Source: Silene latifolia (taxonomy: Eukaryota; Streptophyta; Magnoliopsida; Caryophyllales; Caryophyllaceae). Taken from it: DNA of 64,000 bases. The stretch covers positions 45,857,456 through 45,921,455 of the forward strand of contig NC_133529.1 of NCBI RefSeq assembly GCF_048544455.1. The letters run 5' to 3'. The position numbers and the translations under genes were made by a program. Position 1 is the first letter of the stretch. Every line of letters begins with the position of its first letter. The notes beneath the pieces are model-generated. The model did no database searches. It saw only the letters and a program-made list of their open reading frames with translations, and had not been told where the DNA came from. Below, piece after piece: positions 1 through 11,751 of this stretch.

Positions 1-80
1 ATTGGGGCCAAGCAAGCGGGTATGACCAAGCCGGGAGTTCTCATCGTTATGGCTATGATCAAGATGAGGATGACGAGTGA
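1..80 (+). CDS. C-terminal end of ATHILA-ORF1-like protein (copy 0, partial)
   Basis: The last 25 or so codons before the TGA at 78-80 match the end of the copy A gene (7653-7732): Gly/Gln-rich residues followed by an acidic end reading DEDDE. The rest of the gene is outside the window. Its function is unknown beyond its family membership. Confidence 0.7.
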   Translation, partial: WGQASGYDQAGSSHRYGYDQDEDDE

Positions 81-560
81 AAGAGGCCTACCTCACCACC
101 TCCATTTGTATGATACCCATCTCTCTCTCTCTCTTTTGTATATACATTGCACTTAGTATAGTTTCCGCATGCATTTGTATTATATTTCATATTTCATTTG
201 CATTAGTTAGTTCATATAGTATAGTTTGCATTGTAATATATCTCACATGATTCATGTAGTTAGTTGCATATAGACTAGAATTCATACATAGTTACTAATG
301 GCCAAACCTATTCATTTCTACACTAGAAATAGTGTTTAAATCGGTTTGGGGAGGTTTGATCATGGGTGACCATAGTTTACTAGAAATCATGCATCATATA
401 GTATAATTTAAATTGCATTCATTTGTTATATATGTCATATAGAATTGCATTTAGTTAGAGCATGCATTCATTCATACCATATCATTGCATTTGTACTTTA
501 TTTCCATAAAATAAAAAATTCAAAAACATGTATTTCCTTTTCATTCCTACTCCTACATGA

Positions 561-597
561 ACATTGAGGACAATGTCCAAAATAAAGTGGGGGATGG
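561..597 (+). promoter_or_regulatory. Internal hairpin plus polypurine tract (copy 0)
   Basis: Arms ACATTG (561-566) and CAATGT (571-576) enclose the loop AGGA; a purine-rich run AAAGTGGGGGATGGG follows at 583-597. This copies the arrangement found in front of the terminal PPT but lies about 1.65 kb upstream of the LTR. It could be a second plus-strand priming site or an RNA element; the role is inferred. Confidence 0.5.
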
Positions 598-2212
598 GAA
601 TTTATATTCCAAAAATGATAAAAATTGAAAAATTTCGAAAAATCCCAAAAATATGTTCTTTAATTTCATAAAAATAAAAACCATAAAAATTTAAAAAATT
701 GAAAATCCAAAAATAAGTTCATTTCCTTTATATTTAGAATTATATATATTGTATATACTTGTTTGTTTGTTTGTGTATCCTTTTTCACATTGATCGACTA
801 CGCCATATCCGAGACATGAGGATATTGAAGACCGCATGGTATGATCTTTCCAATCTCCTTTTTCCTCTTTATGTTAATGACTATGTGGCTTTATTTTGAT
901 TGATGCGGTATAAACAATGTGAATTTTGGATTGCATTTAGATTATTTGGCATATTAGTTGGTAGAAGCATATGCATTAGGTTGTATATATAATAGTTGCA
1001 TCATGGCATATAGTTGCATTTAGATAAAATGTTTTGAAAATTGCCTAATTGGGAACTTTGACAAGAGCAACTAAGCCATTACAAATACTTTTTCAACTTA
1101 AGACTTTGCCTACTAGAATGGTTGTAAAACACCCTAGATTGTGTCATACTAGTGTCTTTTGACCCATGACCCAAGGCCTAGTCAAGGGTTTGCATGTGAG
1201 TCACCTATTCCAACCCCGTGATGCGATGTGGACTTGGTTAACTTGTCTAGGTGACCTTGATTGACCTTGTGGTAAGGCAACCCAAAAATACTTTCTATCA
1301 ATAAGCTGGAAGTGCTCATTTCGAAGATTTTGTTATGTGGAGGGAATTTATTGCTAAGGAAACCTCAAGTGTTATGAAATGTTGAGAAATTTTAATCGTT
1401 TTGATGGAGGCGCACCACTTCGATGTGCTTTGGAGAGGGATCCATTGAATTGGGCCCCCACACGGTTGTGAATTCGACCGCCCAGAGACAGAGTGACTAT
1501 CACCCCGAAAAGCTATTGTCTAGAGGTTAACCGGTTGCCTAATAAGCGATTGGCGAAAGCAAAGGACACTAGCCCGGAAAGGACAAACCCCATCTTAAAT
1601 TTTTGAAATGTGAAAGTTAAAAGAGGTCAATTTTTGAATACTAGTCATATCCACCCATGTTTTCAACGATTTGAGCATTTCATTCCCAAAAAGCCTTTTT
1701 GTCAAGCCACTTTGTCGAGCTTGGGACGATCCATGACCTTTACTTTTGTAGAGAATTCGAGACTTGTCATGTCATATGCTACTAGCGTCATAGGGATCAT
1801 CATTCCACCACCATCCGATCGCTCTTGACGAAAGCATTTGGAAATTGAGGACGAAAGTAGTCTAGTTTAACACCATTTGGAGGTGATTTAGTGCCATCCT
1901 CTTAGCCTTAGTAATTTGTTGAACTAGTATTTGTGAAGGACTATATGCTCTTAAATTTGTTCCTCTTTAGTGCCTCCGCCACTTGATGAGGAAGTGGCTA
2001 TTCCTTTTGTAGATGCATCCATTATTTGATTTTGTGTGCTTAATGTTTGGATGTGTCGCCATTTTGGCAAGACCCACCTTGCCTTGCTAGAAGGCATCCT
2101 ACCTCATGGTTGTCTTGTTGTGAGTTGAAGGGGCGGAGTGAGACCCGCTAATTGTCTCATATCGGCTATGTTATTAGGTTAGTTTAAATAATGGTCCTAG
2201 TCTTTCTCACCT

Positions 2213-2251
2213 CTTTACTCGGGACGAGCAAAGGTTCGGTTTGGGGATATT
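2213..2251 (+). promoter_or_regulatory. Terminal hairpin and PPT of copy 0
   Basis: Arms CTTTACTCG (2213-2221) and CGAGCAAAG (2225-2233) pair with one A-C mismatch around the loop GGA. The purine-rich tract GGTTTGGGGATAT follows, and the LTR begins at 2252, 18 nt after the hairpin. Confidence 0.7.
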
Positions 2252-2597
2252 TGATGTGACCATAATTAGCGCATATTTACCCCCCGAATTAGCCTTGTTC
2301 CCATGCTTTTTAGTGCATATTTGGGTCATTTATTGCCATTAGTTCTTTGTTTTGCATATTCTTTGAGATTTTGATCCCTCCATAGGAAATGAGTAAGAAT
2401 CTTGCATTTTCATGGCAAAACGAGACCAAATTGATTGAATTCAATGACCAAGCATCAAGGAGAGACAAGATTAGAAGGCCTTTGTACATATTATAGTAGT
2501 TGGGCAATGTTGAGGAAAGATCCTTGCATCCTCGAGGAAATCCCCAAGGATTTTATGAAGAAAAGGGAAGAAAAGGAGAAGAAACAAAGCTGAGGAG

Positions 2598-2720
2598 CAA
2601 TCCGTGCGGATTGACTGGAAGACGCCCGTCCTCCACCTCACAATCCGGCCGTCTTCTCCCAAAGACGCCCGGGCACCACCTCAACAATCCGCCCGTCTTC
2701 CTCCTAAGACGCACGGATTC
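2598..2720 (+). promoter_or_regulatory. GACGCCCGTC/ATCCGCCCG motif array in U3
   Basis: Several imperfect copies of GACGCCCGTC and of AATCCGCCCG/CGGATT, in both orientations, within about 120 bp and some 135-260 bp upstream of the TATA box. The same motifs recur in LTR2, in the element A leader and in the LTR of element C. Confidence 0.55.
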
Positions 2721-2854
2721 CAGCCCAGCACAATTTCGTCTTCTTCAAGCCTGCGTGAAAGATGCCCTTCCTTTGGAAAATACCGGCGTTTCCCTGCTCT
2801 AAACTAAAAAGTGTAATTACTAATTTAACCTTAGTTAACCTAATGAATCCCTAC

Positions 2855-2862
2855 TATAAATA
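2855..2862 (+). promoter_or_regulatory. LTR TATA box
   Basis: TATAAATA, followed by CCCCATTTTGTAATAATC. Transcription would start roughly 30 bp downstream, where similarity to LTR2 begins. Confidence 0.55.
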
Positions 2863-3925
2863 CCCCATTTTGTAATAATCAAAGGGGGGCTCTCTTGGCT
2901 AGAAAAATCCTTCTTTAGATTAGATAAGGAGTAGATTAGAATAAATTACTCTCTAATCTTTCCACAAATTACACATTAATCTCTCCTTAATTATTGTTCA
3001 AGTTTATTATTCAAGTTTATTATTGGGTAATTGAAGATTATTGGGTTATTATTGGAGGATTGACAACCCTTCATCAATCAATCAAGTTTCTTCTATTATT
3101 CTTTGCTTTATTATTTGGATCATCTCAAGTTCGGTATAATTCCTTTACTCTTTAATCTTTATTGTTCATTTCTTCATTCTATTATCATGTTTATACTTGT
3201 TGTGATTATTGACACCATTAATGACATGTTTCCCATGATAATGAGTGAGTAGTTTCTTTAGCTAGGATTAGTGGGTAATTAGGGGAAACCAACATGTGAT
3301 TGATTCATGCTTAATCTAATATGTTTTCATAATTAAATTGCTTGCTTGTTGTGATGTCAACTTTATGCACATGTTATGTTTGATGAAATGCCAAGCCTAT
3401 GAATCCTTGCATTTACAACCATCCCTTATCTACTCAACTTGACTTGTAAGATATAAACCAACTCGAGTATTGTTAGACCATGCATAGAAGTTGATTAGGA
3501 GGAAAGTAAGTCGACTTGTAGCTGTTGTACAATCTAATCGATTCGGCTCCGGGACCCAACTCTTCCTATGAACCGTAAGACATAAACCAACTCGGTTCCT
3601 CCACAACATTAATTGCTTGCAACTTCGTAAACATGTTTGTATGATCAACACCATGAATCCCCTATGAACCCATGACATCCTAGTACTTTTAATCATTTGT
3701 TTACATCCTTCCTTTCATTGCTTGTTTTACTCTATTGCTTTTATTAGTCTAGAACACAACTACAAACCCCATCAATTGTGACACTAGCATAAATTGAGAT
3801 AGATAGACTTAGAACCCAAAGCACACCGTCCCATGGATCGACCTCGACTTACCACTAACTAGTTGTTTGTTGAGTATTATAAATGTGTTTTGATTGGGTG
3901 TACAACGACACGCCCACGTCAAAAA

Positions 3926-3943
3926 TGGCGCCGTTGCCGGGGA
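3926..3943 (+). other. Primer-binding site, tRNA-Asp type
   Basis: TGGCGCCGTTGCCGGGGA is complementary to the 3' end of plant tRNA-Asp, the usual Athila primer. It lies 4 bp after the LTR end. Confidence 0.85.
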
Positions 3944-4081
3944 TGGTGCTATGTGATTAAGTTCTTACTTGTTTGTCTATTTTGATTTTGCTTTGACCTT
4001 GAGGAACTTGTTCCTCAAGGATTGTTCTTACCATTTTTGTGTAGTTTCCATGCTTGTAGTTGTTTCCTTGTCTTTGTGATA

Positions 4082-5414
4082 ATGACACAAGACTTTACAT
4101 ATGGAGTATGTGGTGGATCTTTTGAGTATGATTATGGGTATGGGGAGTTTGAGGAGCAAGTCAACACAAACCTACCTTACAACTCATACAAAGAAAATCC
4201 TAACTACTACCCCAACTTTTCCAACCAAAATCACCACATCCAATATCCACAACAACCACCCACCCAATATCCACTTCATAATGAGTTTCAATTGCCACAA
4301 TACAACCACTTTCACACTTACCCACAACAAGGAAATGAACCCATTCAAAATGTGATTCTCCAAATGATGGGAGATCAACAAAACTTCTTCAAACAAATGC
4401 TAGAGGAAAGCCAAAAGAGGGATAATGTTCTTCAAGGCATTTTTCCCAAGGTGAGGAATTGGAGATTCAAATTGACCAATTGAAGGAATCCCAAGCAACC
4501 ACTCCTCACCATCCCTTGGACATTGAGCATGAATGCGAATTTGAAGTAGTAACTTTTGATATGGAAAATGAGAAATGGGAAGAGCCAATTTCCTTGAGCT
4601 CTTGTGACTATGAAAGTGTTGTGTTCGATGAGGAAGACATGAGGTTGAGTAAGCCAAGTACTCTTAGCCTTTGTGAGTATGAGGGTGGTCCTTTGAAGTG
4701 AATGTTGAGACATTGGAGAAAGAGTTAAATGAAGCCCCCATTTATGATTCATATGAATAAAGCAACAATGATGATGAGCCTAACGGATGGACTCATAATA
4801 TCACCTTGCTTGAGGAGCCTATCCTTGAGACATTTGAGATACCCTATCATGATGAAGAACTTCCTTCCCTTGTTCCTCATGAAGACCACTTGACACCTAT
4901 CATGGAGCCAATGATCGTTGAAGAGGATATGGTAGACCTTCTTCAAAAGGCCAAAGTATCGTACAAGAGCTACTTGGTGAAAAAGTTTAAAGAGAAAATT
5001 GCTCGTGAAGCCACTTGTGGAGATTTGGCACCCACAATGACAACTTCTAAGGAACTCGATCATCAATGCCATGAAAATTCTCCTTCCACCTTGGAAGGAT
5101 TGAAAAATCAAAATGCTATCATCATCATCAAGATTGAAGAAGAAGGTGGTAAGTGGAAGTCTCCGGACGAAAATAAACCATACTTCATACCTAGTGATGA
5201 AAGGAATCATGGGCTAATTGGTTTGAAGCATCGTGAATATCCAAGTGCCAAGAAGAGGAAGAAAACAACAATGAATGACAAATTCCTTTGGCCAAGCTTC
5301 GTCTTGAAGTTAAGCAAACCATACTTGTGCTTATTTGGAGCTTGTTCACAAGCTTTTGATCTCTTACTAAGAGCCTTGAGCTCTATGGATAAGAATTTCT
5401 ACAACTTGAACTAA
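4082..5414 (+). pseudogene. Gag-derived acidic protein with LLRALS tail (broken)
   Basis: A coding region after the PBS runs through three frames. It starts at ATG 4082 (MTQDFTYGVC), with a Tyr/Asn/Gln/Pro-rich section, then a segment resembling the C-terminal coiled region of Athila Gag (EIQIDQL). One-base deletions near 4448 and 4690 shift the frame, and a TAA lies at 4758-4760. The acidic middle (LLEEPILE, then DDVVDLL-like) matches element C codon by codon, which is why I treat the frame changes as damage. The last part is basic, then hydrophobic, ending LLLRALSSMD before the TAA at 5412-5414. Element B's ORF ends the same way. The role is unknown: possibly a Gag remnant for RNA binding or particle assembly, or a new accessory protein. 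Confidence 0.65.
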
Positions 5415-6187
5415 TTTGGTGGAGTCCTATCTTAAACCACCATTTGTAAGATATTTCTTGGACCCTTTACTTTTTATAATATTGTACATTATTACACTTG
5501 CATTTAATTTCTTGCATGAGAGTGGTGAGAGGGAGAGTCATCTTACATTTTTAATGAGCAAATTTCAGAAAAAGATAAGGAGGAATAGCAAATCGGTGAA
5601 AGGGTATGATATTGCAAGGAAAAGAAAGAAAAAGGAGAAAAGGAGCTGAAGACGCCCGTCCCGAGGCCTGGACGCCCGTCCAGGGCCCTCGTCAAAAAAC
5701 TGGTTGACGCTGTCTCAGAAAACGGGCGGATTCAGCACAAGACGCCCGTCCTGAGAAAAGACGCTCGTATTCTTCACGGGCCGCCCGTCCTGAATAACAT
5801 CTGAAACAAATTTTTGACGCTGCCAGGAAATCCGAGCGGATTTCTGACAAGACGCCCGTCCCAACTCAGAAGACGCCCGTCTTCTTCCTGCTCCCAACTT
5901 AGCAGAATCCCTGCATCAGAATCCGCCCGGATTTTTACGAAGACGTCCGTCTCCTTTTATGAGAAGACGCCCGTCCCGAAGCGAAGTCGCTCGGATTGGC
6001 CCCTTTTTCTCGGATAAACCGGACAGGTCCCACCCTTATCCGCCCGGATTCCCCTCTTCTTCTACAAAATCACCCCCTTTCTCCCTCATTTCTTCACCTT
6101 ATCAAACCCTAAAACACTCATCTCCATCCTCAAAAACACTCCCCTCACATCAAAAGCCAACAAAACCCCCATTTCCTCAACTTCAAG
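5415..6187 (+). promoter_or_regulatory. Intergenic region with motif array and CT-rich leader
   Basis: No credible ORF. From 5649 to about 6058 there are many copies of GACGCCCGTC, AATCCGCCCG and related forms, the same vocabulary as in U3 of this element. After the array come about 130 bp of CT-rich sequence with a telo-box (AAACCCTAA, 6104-6112), typical of plant 5' leaders, leading to the ATG at 6188. I infer an internal promoter for the downstream gene. No clear TATA box is visible. Confidence 0.5.
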
Positions 6188-7732
6188 ATGATGAACCTCA
6201 AGGGCAAGGCCAAGAAGTTGGTTGAATCCACCGGAAGGAAGCGCAAGGGATCATCCTCCTCAACTCCGCGAGAAGTAATGCCACCAAGGAACTTCCGTAC
6301 CATAATGAGGGGAAGAATTGAACAACTTGAGTACTTCCAAGAGGTGCTTTTTGAATCCGATGACCACCGCAAGAACTTTGTCAAATTGCTAGGTAAGAAC
6401 TATGAACCCACTCAATTCATAGATACTAGGGTATTGGAAATCCTTAGGATAAGGTACCCCACCGAGATGTTCTTTGATGGCCTAGGGATTGGAAAGCTTT
6501 TCCATGCCCATGAGGAGACGTACCTTAGTCTCACTCTTGAGTTTTTGAGTAGCCTTCGCATTGTAACGAATACCCGAACGACTGTGGGCATGGAGTTTAG
6601 GTTGTGCAACCTAGACCATAGTCTTTCACTTGATCAATTTGCCTACGTTTTCGGTCTTGAAGTGCCCACCAACTATACCGAAAAACCCGATAATTTGGAT
6701 GTGGACCATCTTTGGAGGGCTATTTCCGGGAGGAATTTTACCGGTCTAAAGCAATGATATACCTTCGCCATCCAACATCCGGTGATTCGAATCACCGAGC
6801 GCTTTGTGGCCGGTACCATCAATGGGAGGTACGAACAAGATAGGTGTATTCTCATTGATTTAACTTTTCTTGAGTCCTATTTGAATGTTCGAGGGACGAG
6901 GCGCTATAACTTCAACACACCCCTTGAGATACTTACTAGGTTTCACGATTTTGCTCAAGGGACCACCCAACTCAAGACCTTCGTGATGGGAGGTCTAATT
7001 ACTATTTTGGCCAACTACCTTTGCCCCGGGTTCAATGCCCGTAGGACCTATACTCCTCTTGAGGGGAGGACTTTGATTGATGAGCACACCGTCTTCAACC
7101 ATCACCGGTGGTGCAACTACACTCAAGAAGGGAGTGTAGAATGGTATACCAAAGGATGCACCTCAATCATCCTTGAGGGTTGGAAGATACCGGGCATTGA
7201 CCCATGATTGAGCCCATATTCGCCTCCACCAAGCTACCTCCTTGATATCCAAATTCTCGACAATCCCCCTCAAAGGGAAGAGCCACCCCGCCAATAACAA
7301 GTACCTCGTGGGGTACCGGCAAGGCCTATTCGCCCACCTTCCTATGTGCCTATCCCACCATACCTTATCCCTCATACCAAATTTGAACCTAATGATTTGA
7401 TGGCACTCATGAATAGAGTGGACCTCGGGGTACATGAAGGGAGGGTCGACAACTACTTGGCCCTCTATCCCCAATACTATAACATGGCTCAACAAGGGTA
7501 TGTTGACCCTAATGGCCCTTTGCCCACATGGGCACAACCACAACACTTGTTCCCTAATAAAGGGAACCAAGCTTGGGATCGCGGCGACGGAGAGCATTCT
7601 AGCCAAGGTGGAGGGTACTCGGGTCAAGGAGGAGAGTTCGACCAAGGAGGGTATTGGGGCCAAAAAGGAGGGTATGACCAAGCCGGGAGCTCTCACCAAT
7701 ATGGCTACCAAGATGAGGAGGATGACGAGTGA
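6188..7732 (+). pseudogene. ATHILA-ORF1-like protein, 515 codons with three in-frame stops
   Basis: One frame runs from ATG 6188 to TGA 7732, broken only by TGA 6755-6757, TGA 7205-7207 and TAA 7295-7297. The N-terminus is basic. Residues 60-165 carry the ATHILA ORF1 core: FIDTRVLEIL, LGIGKLF, LEFLSSL, then FRLCN and SLDQFAYVFGLEVP. A following segment has IQHPVIRITERFVAGTINGR, which aligns with the family's conserved second block. The C-terminal third is Pro-rich, then Gly/Gln-rich, then acidic (QDEEDDE). Element D's gene aligns over most of the length. Function of the family is not known. Each stop could come from a single C-to-T change (CGA or CAA). Position after its own motif array suggests separate transcription. 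Confidence 0.75.
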
Positions 7733-8204
7733 AAGAGGCCTACCTCACCACCTCCATTTGTATGATACCCCTCTCGCCCTCTCTCTTTTGTATATACATT
7801 GCATTTAGTGTAGCTTTTGCATGCATTTGTATCATATTTCATTTGCATTAGCTAGTTCATTTAGTATAGTTGCATTGTAATATATCTCACATAATTCATG
7901 TAGATAGTTGCATATAGATTAGAATTCATGCATAGTTACTAATGGCCAAACCTATTCATTTCAACACTATAAATAGTGTTTAAATCGGTTTGGGGAGGTT
8001 TGACCATGGGTGACCATAGTCAACTAGAAATCATGCATCATTTAGTGTAATGTAGATTGCATTCATTTATTATATATGTCATATAGAATTGCATTTAGTT
8101 AGAGCATGCATTCATTCATATCATATCATCGCATTTGTACTTTATTTCAAAAAAATTAAAAATCCAAAAACATGTTTTTCTTTTTCATTCCTACTCCTAC
8201 ATGT

Positions 8205-8242
8205 ACATTGAGGATAATGTCCAAAATAAAGTGGGGGATGGG
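8205..8242 (+). promoter_or_regulatory. Internal hairpin plus polypurine tract (element A)
   Basis: Arms ACATTG (8205-8210) and TAATGT (8215-8220) around the loop AGGA, with one G-U pair where copy 0 has G-C. AAAGTGGGGGATGGG follows. Position matches 561-597 in copy 0. Confidence 0.5.
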
Positions 8243-9772
8243 AATTTATATTCCAAAAATGCATAAAAATTGAAAAATTTCGAAAAAACAATCCCAAAAA
8301 TATGTCTTTTAATTTCATAAAAACAAAACCCATAAAAATTTGAAAAATTTAAAAATCCAAAAACATGTTCATTCCTTTTTAGTGTATAATTGTATATATT
8401 GTATATACTTGTTTGCTTGTTTGTTTATCCTTTTTCACATTGATCGACTATGCCACATCCGAGATATGAGGATATTGAATACCGCATGGTATGATCTTTC
8501 CAATCTCCTTTTTCCTCTTTATGTTAATGACTATGTGGCTTTATTTTGATTGATGCGGTATAAACAATGTGAATTTAGGACTTGCATTTAGATTATTTGG
8601 CATATTAGTTGGTAGAATCATATGCATTAGGATGTATATATGTTAGTTGCATCATGGCATGTAGTTTGCATGTTTGAAAAATTTTGTGAAACCATCTACT
8701 TGGGAAGCTTGACAAGTGTATATAGGCCCTAGTAGATGCTTTTTCTTTTTAAGACTTTGCTTGTTAGAATACTTGTAAAACACCCTAGGATGTGTCATGC
8801 TAGTATCCTTTGACCCATGGTTTAAGGCCTAGTCAAGAGTACCTTGTGGTGTGATAACTCCTTGGCTACCGTTTATTCCAAGGTGACCCTTGAAACCATG
8901 CATCCATCATCCATGTTCTACCACATTTTTGTCATCAAAGGGAATGGGCACAAAAAGAAATTGATTTGAGTTCAATGAAATGAAAAGTGAAAGAAAGTTT
9001 GCAAAAATGCATCAAATGAAAAGAGGAGCAAAAATAGAACTCCTAAAGCTTCAAATATAAGGCACCCTCACTACATATGGGGTGACTTTGAAAATTTTCA
9101 AAAGAAATGCAAAGAAAAGTTGAAAGTTGTCAAGTATTGAAATGCCAAAAATCATAAGAAATGGCAAAAAGAAAATGTTCTCAAATGTCAAATGCCACAC
9201 AAATTGGGGGGAAAAACAACAACAAAGCAAACTCCCAAATGAAACTCAAATACGATCGATCCCTTTATCCATCGTATCCATTTTTGTGCATGGTAGAGAG
9301 GGGACGACCCTTCTTCTTGTCTAGGCAAGAGGGGGAATTCCGCGATCCCCCAGTGTTTCTAACACCATAGGGAGTCTACTCTTGACAAAAGCATTTAACG
9401 ATTGAGGACAAAGGTACCCTAGCTTGACACAACTTGGAGGTGATTTATTGGTATCCTTCTAGGCTTAGTAGTTTGAAGAAATTGCATCTATGAAGGAGTA
9501 TGTACCCTTGAATTACTTCCCTTGTAGATAATTTCCGCCACTTAGATGAGGAAAGTGGCTATTCTTTTGTAGATGCATCCATTACTTGATTTTGTGTGCT
9601 TTAATGCTTGGATGTATCGCCATTTTGGCAAGCCCCACCTTGCCTTGCAAGAAGGCATCCTACCTCATGGTTGTCTTGTTGTGAGTTGAAGGGGCGGAGT
9701 GAGACCCGCTAATTGTCTCACATCGGTTATATTAGTAGGATAGTTTAAATAAAGGTCTAGTTTTTGTCACCT

Positions 9773-9811
9773 CTTTACTCAGGACGAGTAAAGGTTCGGT
9801 TTGGGGATATT
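9773..9811 (+). promoter_or_regulatory. Terminal hairpin and PPT of element A
   Basis: Arms CTTTACTC (9773-9780) and GAGTAAAG (9786-9793) pair perfectly over 8 bp; the loop is AGGAC. The purine-rich GGTTTGGGGATAT leads to the LTR at 9812. The base that was mismatched in copy 0 is paired here. Confidence 0.75.
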
Positions 9812-11751
9812 TGATGTGATCATTATTTGCGCACATTTGGTCCCCTAATTTAGCCTATTTTGCATACTATTATAACATTCTATGGCCATTTTATCCGTCA
9901 AAACATTCCTATTTGCTTTTCTATCGCATTTCATATGTTTTGTAGAAAAGGAGATAATAAGGCGGAAATTCCCGTCTTTCGTGCATATTTGAAAGCTTAT
10001 TGATGATATTAGATGGACTAGTATGAAGAGGAGGCAAGAATGATGACCAAAGATGTAGGAATAAAGTGTATATAGAAGGATCAAAGGGTTAAAAGTAAGA
10101 ATGACGAGAGGGAAGGCATTACAAGAAGAAATCGCTCGAAAACCGAACCAAAGGTTGCTCCTTTGGCTCTGAAAATATGCTAGATGGAACGGCATCGAAA
10201 AAAAAAGTGATCTAGGCTTTTGAATCACTCCAATAGGAGTCCGGATGAGAAGATGACGTCCGTTTTACAATCCGAGCTCAAACAAAGAAACTGTTCGCCA
10301 ATCCGCGCGTCCCGAGACTGAAGACGCCCGCCTTCCCAACAAGACGCCCGTCTTCCCCTCAAGACGCTCGGATTTCTAGACAGAAGAAAAAGATAAATAC
10401 ACAGCCCAGAATCCGAGCGTCCCGAGGACAATCCGCCCGTCTTCCCAAAGACGCCCGTCTTCTCCACAAGACGCCCGGGCAGAGACCACAGAATCCGCCC
10501 GTCCCGTGCTGAAGACGCCCGGATTCCCAGGCAGACCAATTTCGTTTCTTCAAGCTTCAAGAAAGATGCCCATCCTTCCAAAAAGACGGGCGTTTCCTTA
10601 AGTAGGGACTTAATCGTCATTTAAGCCCTTAGTTAACCCTAATTCTTACACCTAATCCCCACTATATATACCCCATTTGTAATAATCAAACCATCAAGTT
10701 TTATTAGACTATAATCAAGTTTCCTTAGATTAAATCAAGTTCTCTTTAGATTAGATTAGGAGTAGATTAGAATAGATTACTCTTTAATCTTTCCACAAAT
10801 CTCACATTAATCTCTCCTTAATTATTGTTCAAGTTTATTATTCAAGTTTATTATTGGGTAATTGAAGATTATTGGGTTATTATTGGAGGATTGACAACCC
10901 TTCATCAATCAATCAAGTTTCTTCTATTATTCTTTGCTTTATTATTTCGATCATCTCAAGTTCGGTATAATTCCTTTACTCTTTAATCTTTATTGTTCAT
11001 TTGTTCATTCTATTATCATGTTTATACTTGTTGTGATGATTGACACCATTAATGACATGTTTCCCATGTAATGAGTGAGTAGTTTCTTTAGCTAGGATTA
11101 GTAAGTAATTAGGGGAAACCAACATGGGATTGATTCATGCTTAATCTAATATGTTTTCATAATTAAATTGCTTGCTTGTTGTGATGTCAACTTTATGCAC
11201 ATGTTATGTTTGATGAAATGCCAAGCCTATGAATCCTTGCATTTACAACCATCGCTTATCTACTTAACTTGACTTGTAAGATATAAACCAACTCGAGTCT
11301 TGTAAGACCATGCATAGAAGTTGATTAGGTGGAAAGTAAGTCGACTTGTAGGTGTTGTACAATCTAATCGATTCGGCTCCGGGACCCAACTCTTCCTATG
11401 AACCGTAAGACATAAACCAACTCGGTTCCTCCATAACATTAATTGCTTGCAACTTCGTAAACATGTTTGTATGATCAACACCATGAATCCCCTATGAACC
11501 CATGACATCGTAGTACTTTTAATCATTTGTTTACATCCTTCCTTTCATTGCTTGTTTTACTCTATTGTTTTTATTAGTCTAGAACACAACTACAAACCCC
11601 ATCGATTGTGACACTAGCATAAATTGAGATAGATAGACTTAGAACCCAAAGCACACCATCCCATGGATCGACCTCGACTTACCACGAACTAGTTCTTTGT
11701 TGAGTATTATAAATGTGTTTTGATTGGGTGTACAACGACACGCCCACGTCA
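9812..11751 (+). repeat. 3' LTR of element A
   Basis: 1940 bp, TGATGTG to CACGTCA. R-U5 (from about 10740) is nearly identical to 2915-3921; U3 is longer and largely unrelated apart from its ends and motif array. The TATA box is TATATATA at 10663-10670. The minus-strand frames at 10225-10620 and 11260-11526 are chance openings. Confidence 0.85.
10252..10597 (+). promoter_or_regulatory. GACGCCCGTC motif array in U3 of LTR2
   Basis: A dense run of GACGCCCGTC, GACGCCCGGATT and AATCCGCCCGTC variants in alternating orientation over 345 bp, ending about 65 bp before the TATA box. Confidence 0.6.

Larger units (their letters stand above)
1..2251 (+). mobile_element. Copy 0: 3' internal part of an Athila-like non-autonomous LTR element
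   Basis: This stretch is collinear with 7653-9811 of copy A: first the tail of the ATHILA-ORF1-like gene, then a long AT-rich 3' untranslated region, then a hairpin and PPT. The first kilobase is very similar to copy A. From about 1030 onward the two are clearly related but diverged, so copy 0 belongs to another subfamily. It ends at the LTR at 2252, which is also the 5' LTR of copy A. I see no further coding capacity; the 72-codon frame at 1610-1828 is not conserved in copy A. The 5' part lies outside the window. Confidence 0.85.
2252..3921 (+). repeat. Shared hybrid LTR between copy 0 and copy A
   Basis: It begins TGATGTG and ends CACGTCA, 1670 bp. A PPT precedes it and a PBS follows, and there are internal sequences on both sides, so it joins two elements. 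From about 2915 to the end it is nearly identical to LTR2 (about 10740-11751). Upstream of that, the U3 sequences differ strongly. The switch falls just downstream of the TATA box (2855-2862), near the expected U3/R border. No protein is encoded; the minus-strand frame at 3430-3696 is a by-product. Confidence 0.85.
7733..9811 (+). other. Element A 3' untranslated region
   Basis: AT-rich and non-coding in all frames, homologous to 81-2251. It holds an internal hairpin/purine tract at 8205-8236, a purine-rich low-complexity stretch at about 8940-9220 and the terminal hairpin/PPT at 9773-9811. Short frames here are not shared with copy 0. Confidence 0.7.
2252..11751 (+). mobile_element. Element A: Athila-like non-autonomous LTR retrotransposon, 9.5 kb
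   Basis: Order: LTR (2252-3921), tRNA-Asp PBS (3926-3943), broken gag-derived ORF (4082-5414), motif array and leader (5415-6187), ATHILA-ORF1-like gene (6188-7732), 3' UTR with two hairpin/PPT modules (7733-9811), LTR (9812-11751). No protease, reverse transcriptase or integrase is present, so it needed enzymes from another element. The two LTRs share R-U5 but not U3, meaning the 5' LTR is a recombinant shared with copy 0. It interrupts copia element H at 11752; the 5 bp after it (ACCAC) should recur at the left end of the array outside the window. Confidence 0.85.

Noticed and set aside
1610..1828. 72-codon ORF in copy 0 3' UTR
   Set aside because: The frame is not kept in the homologous part of copy A (about 9230-9400).
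3430..3696. Minus-strand ORF repeated at 11260-11526
   Set aside because: Both lie in the near-identical R-U5 part of the LTRs; conservation follows from the LTR, not from coding.
10225..10620. 131-codon minus-strand ORF in LTR2
   Set aside because: GC-rich motif array read in reverse; not present in LTR1 or in C.
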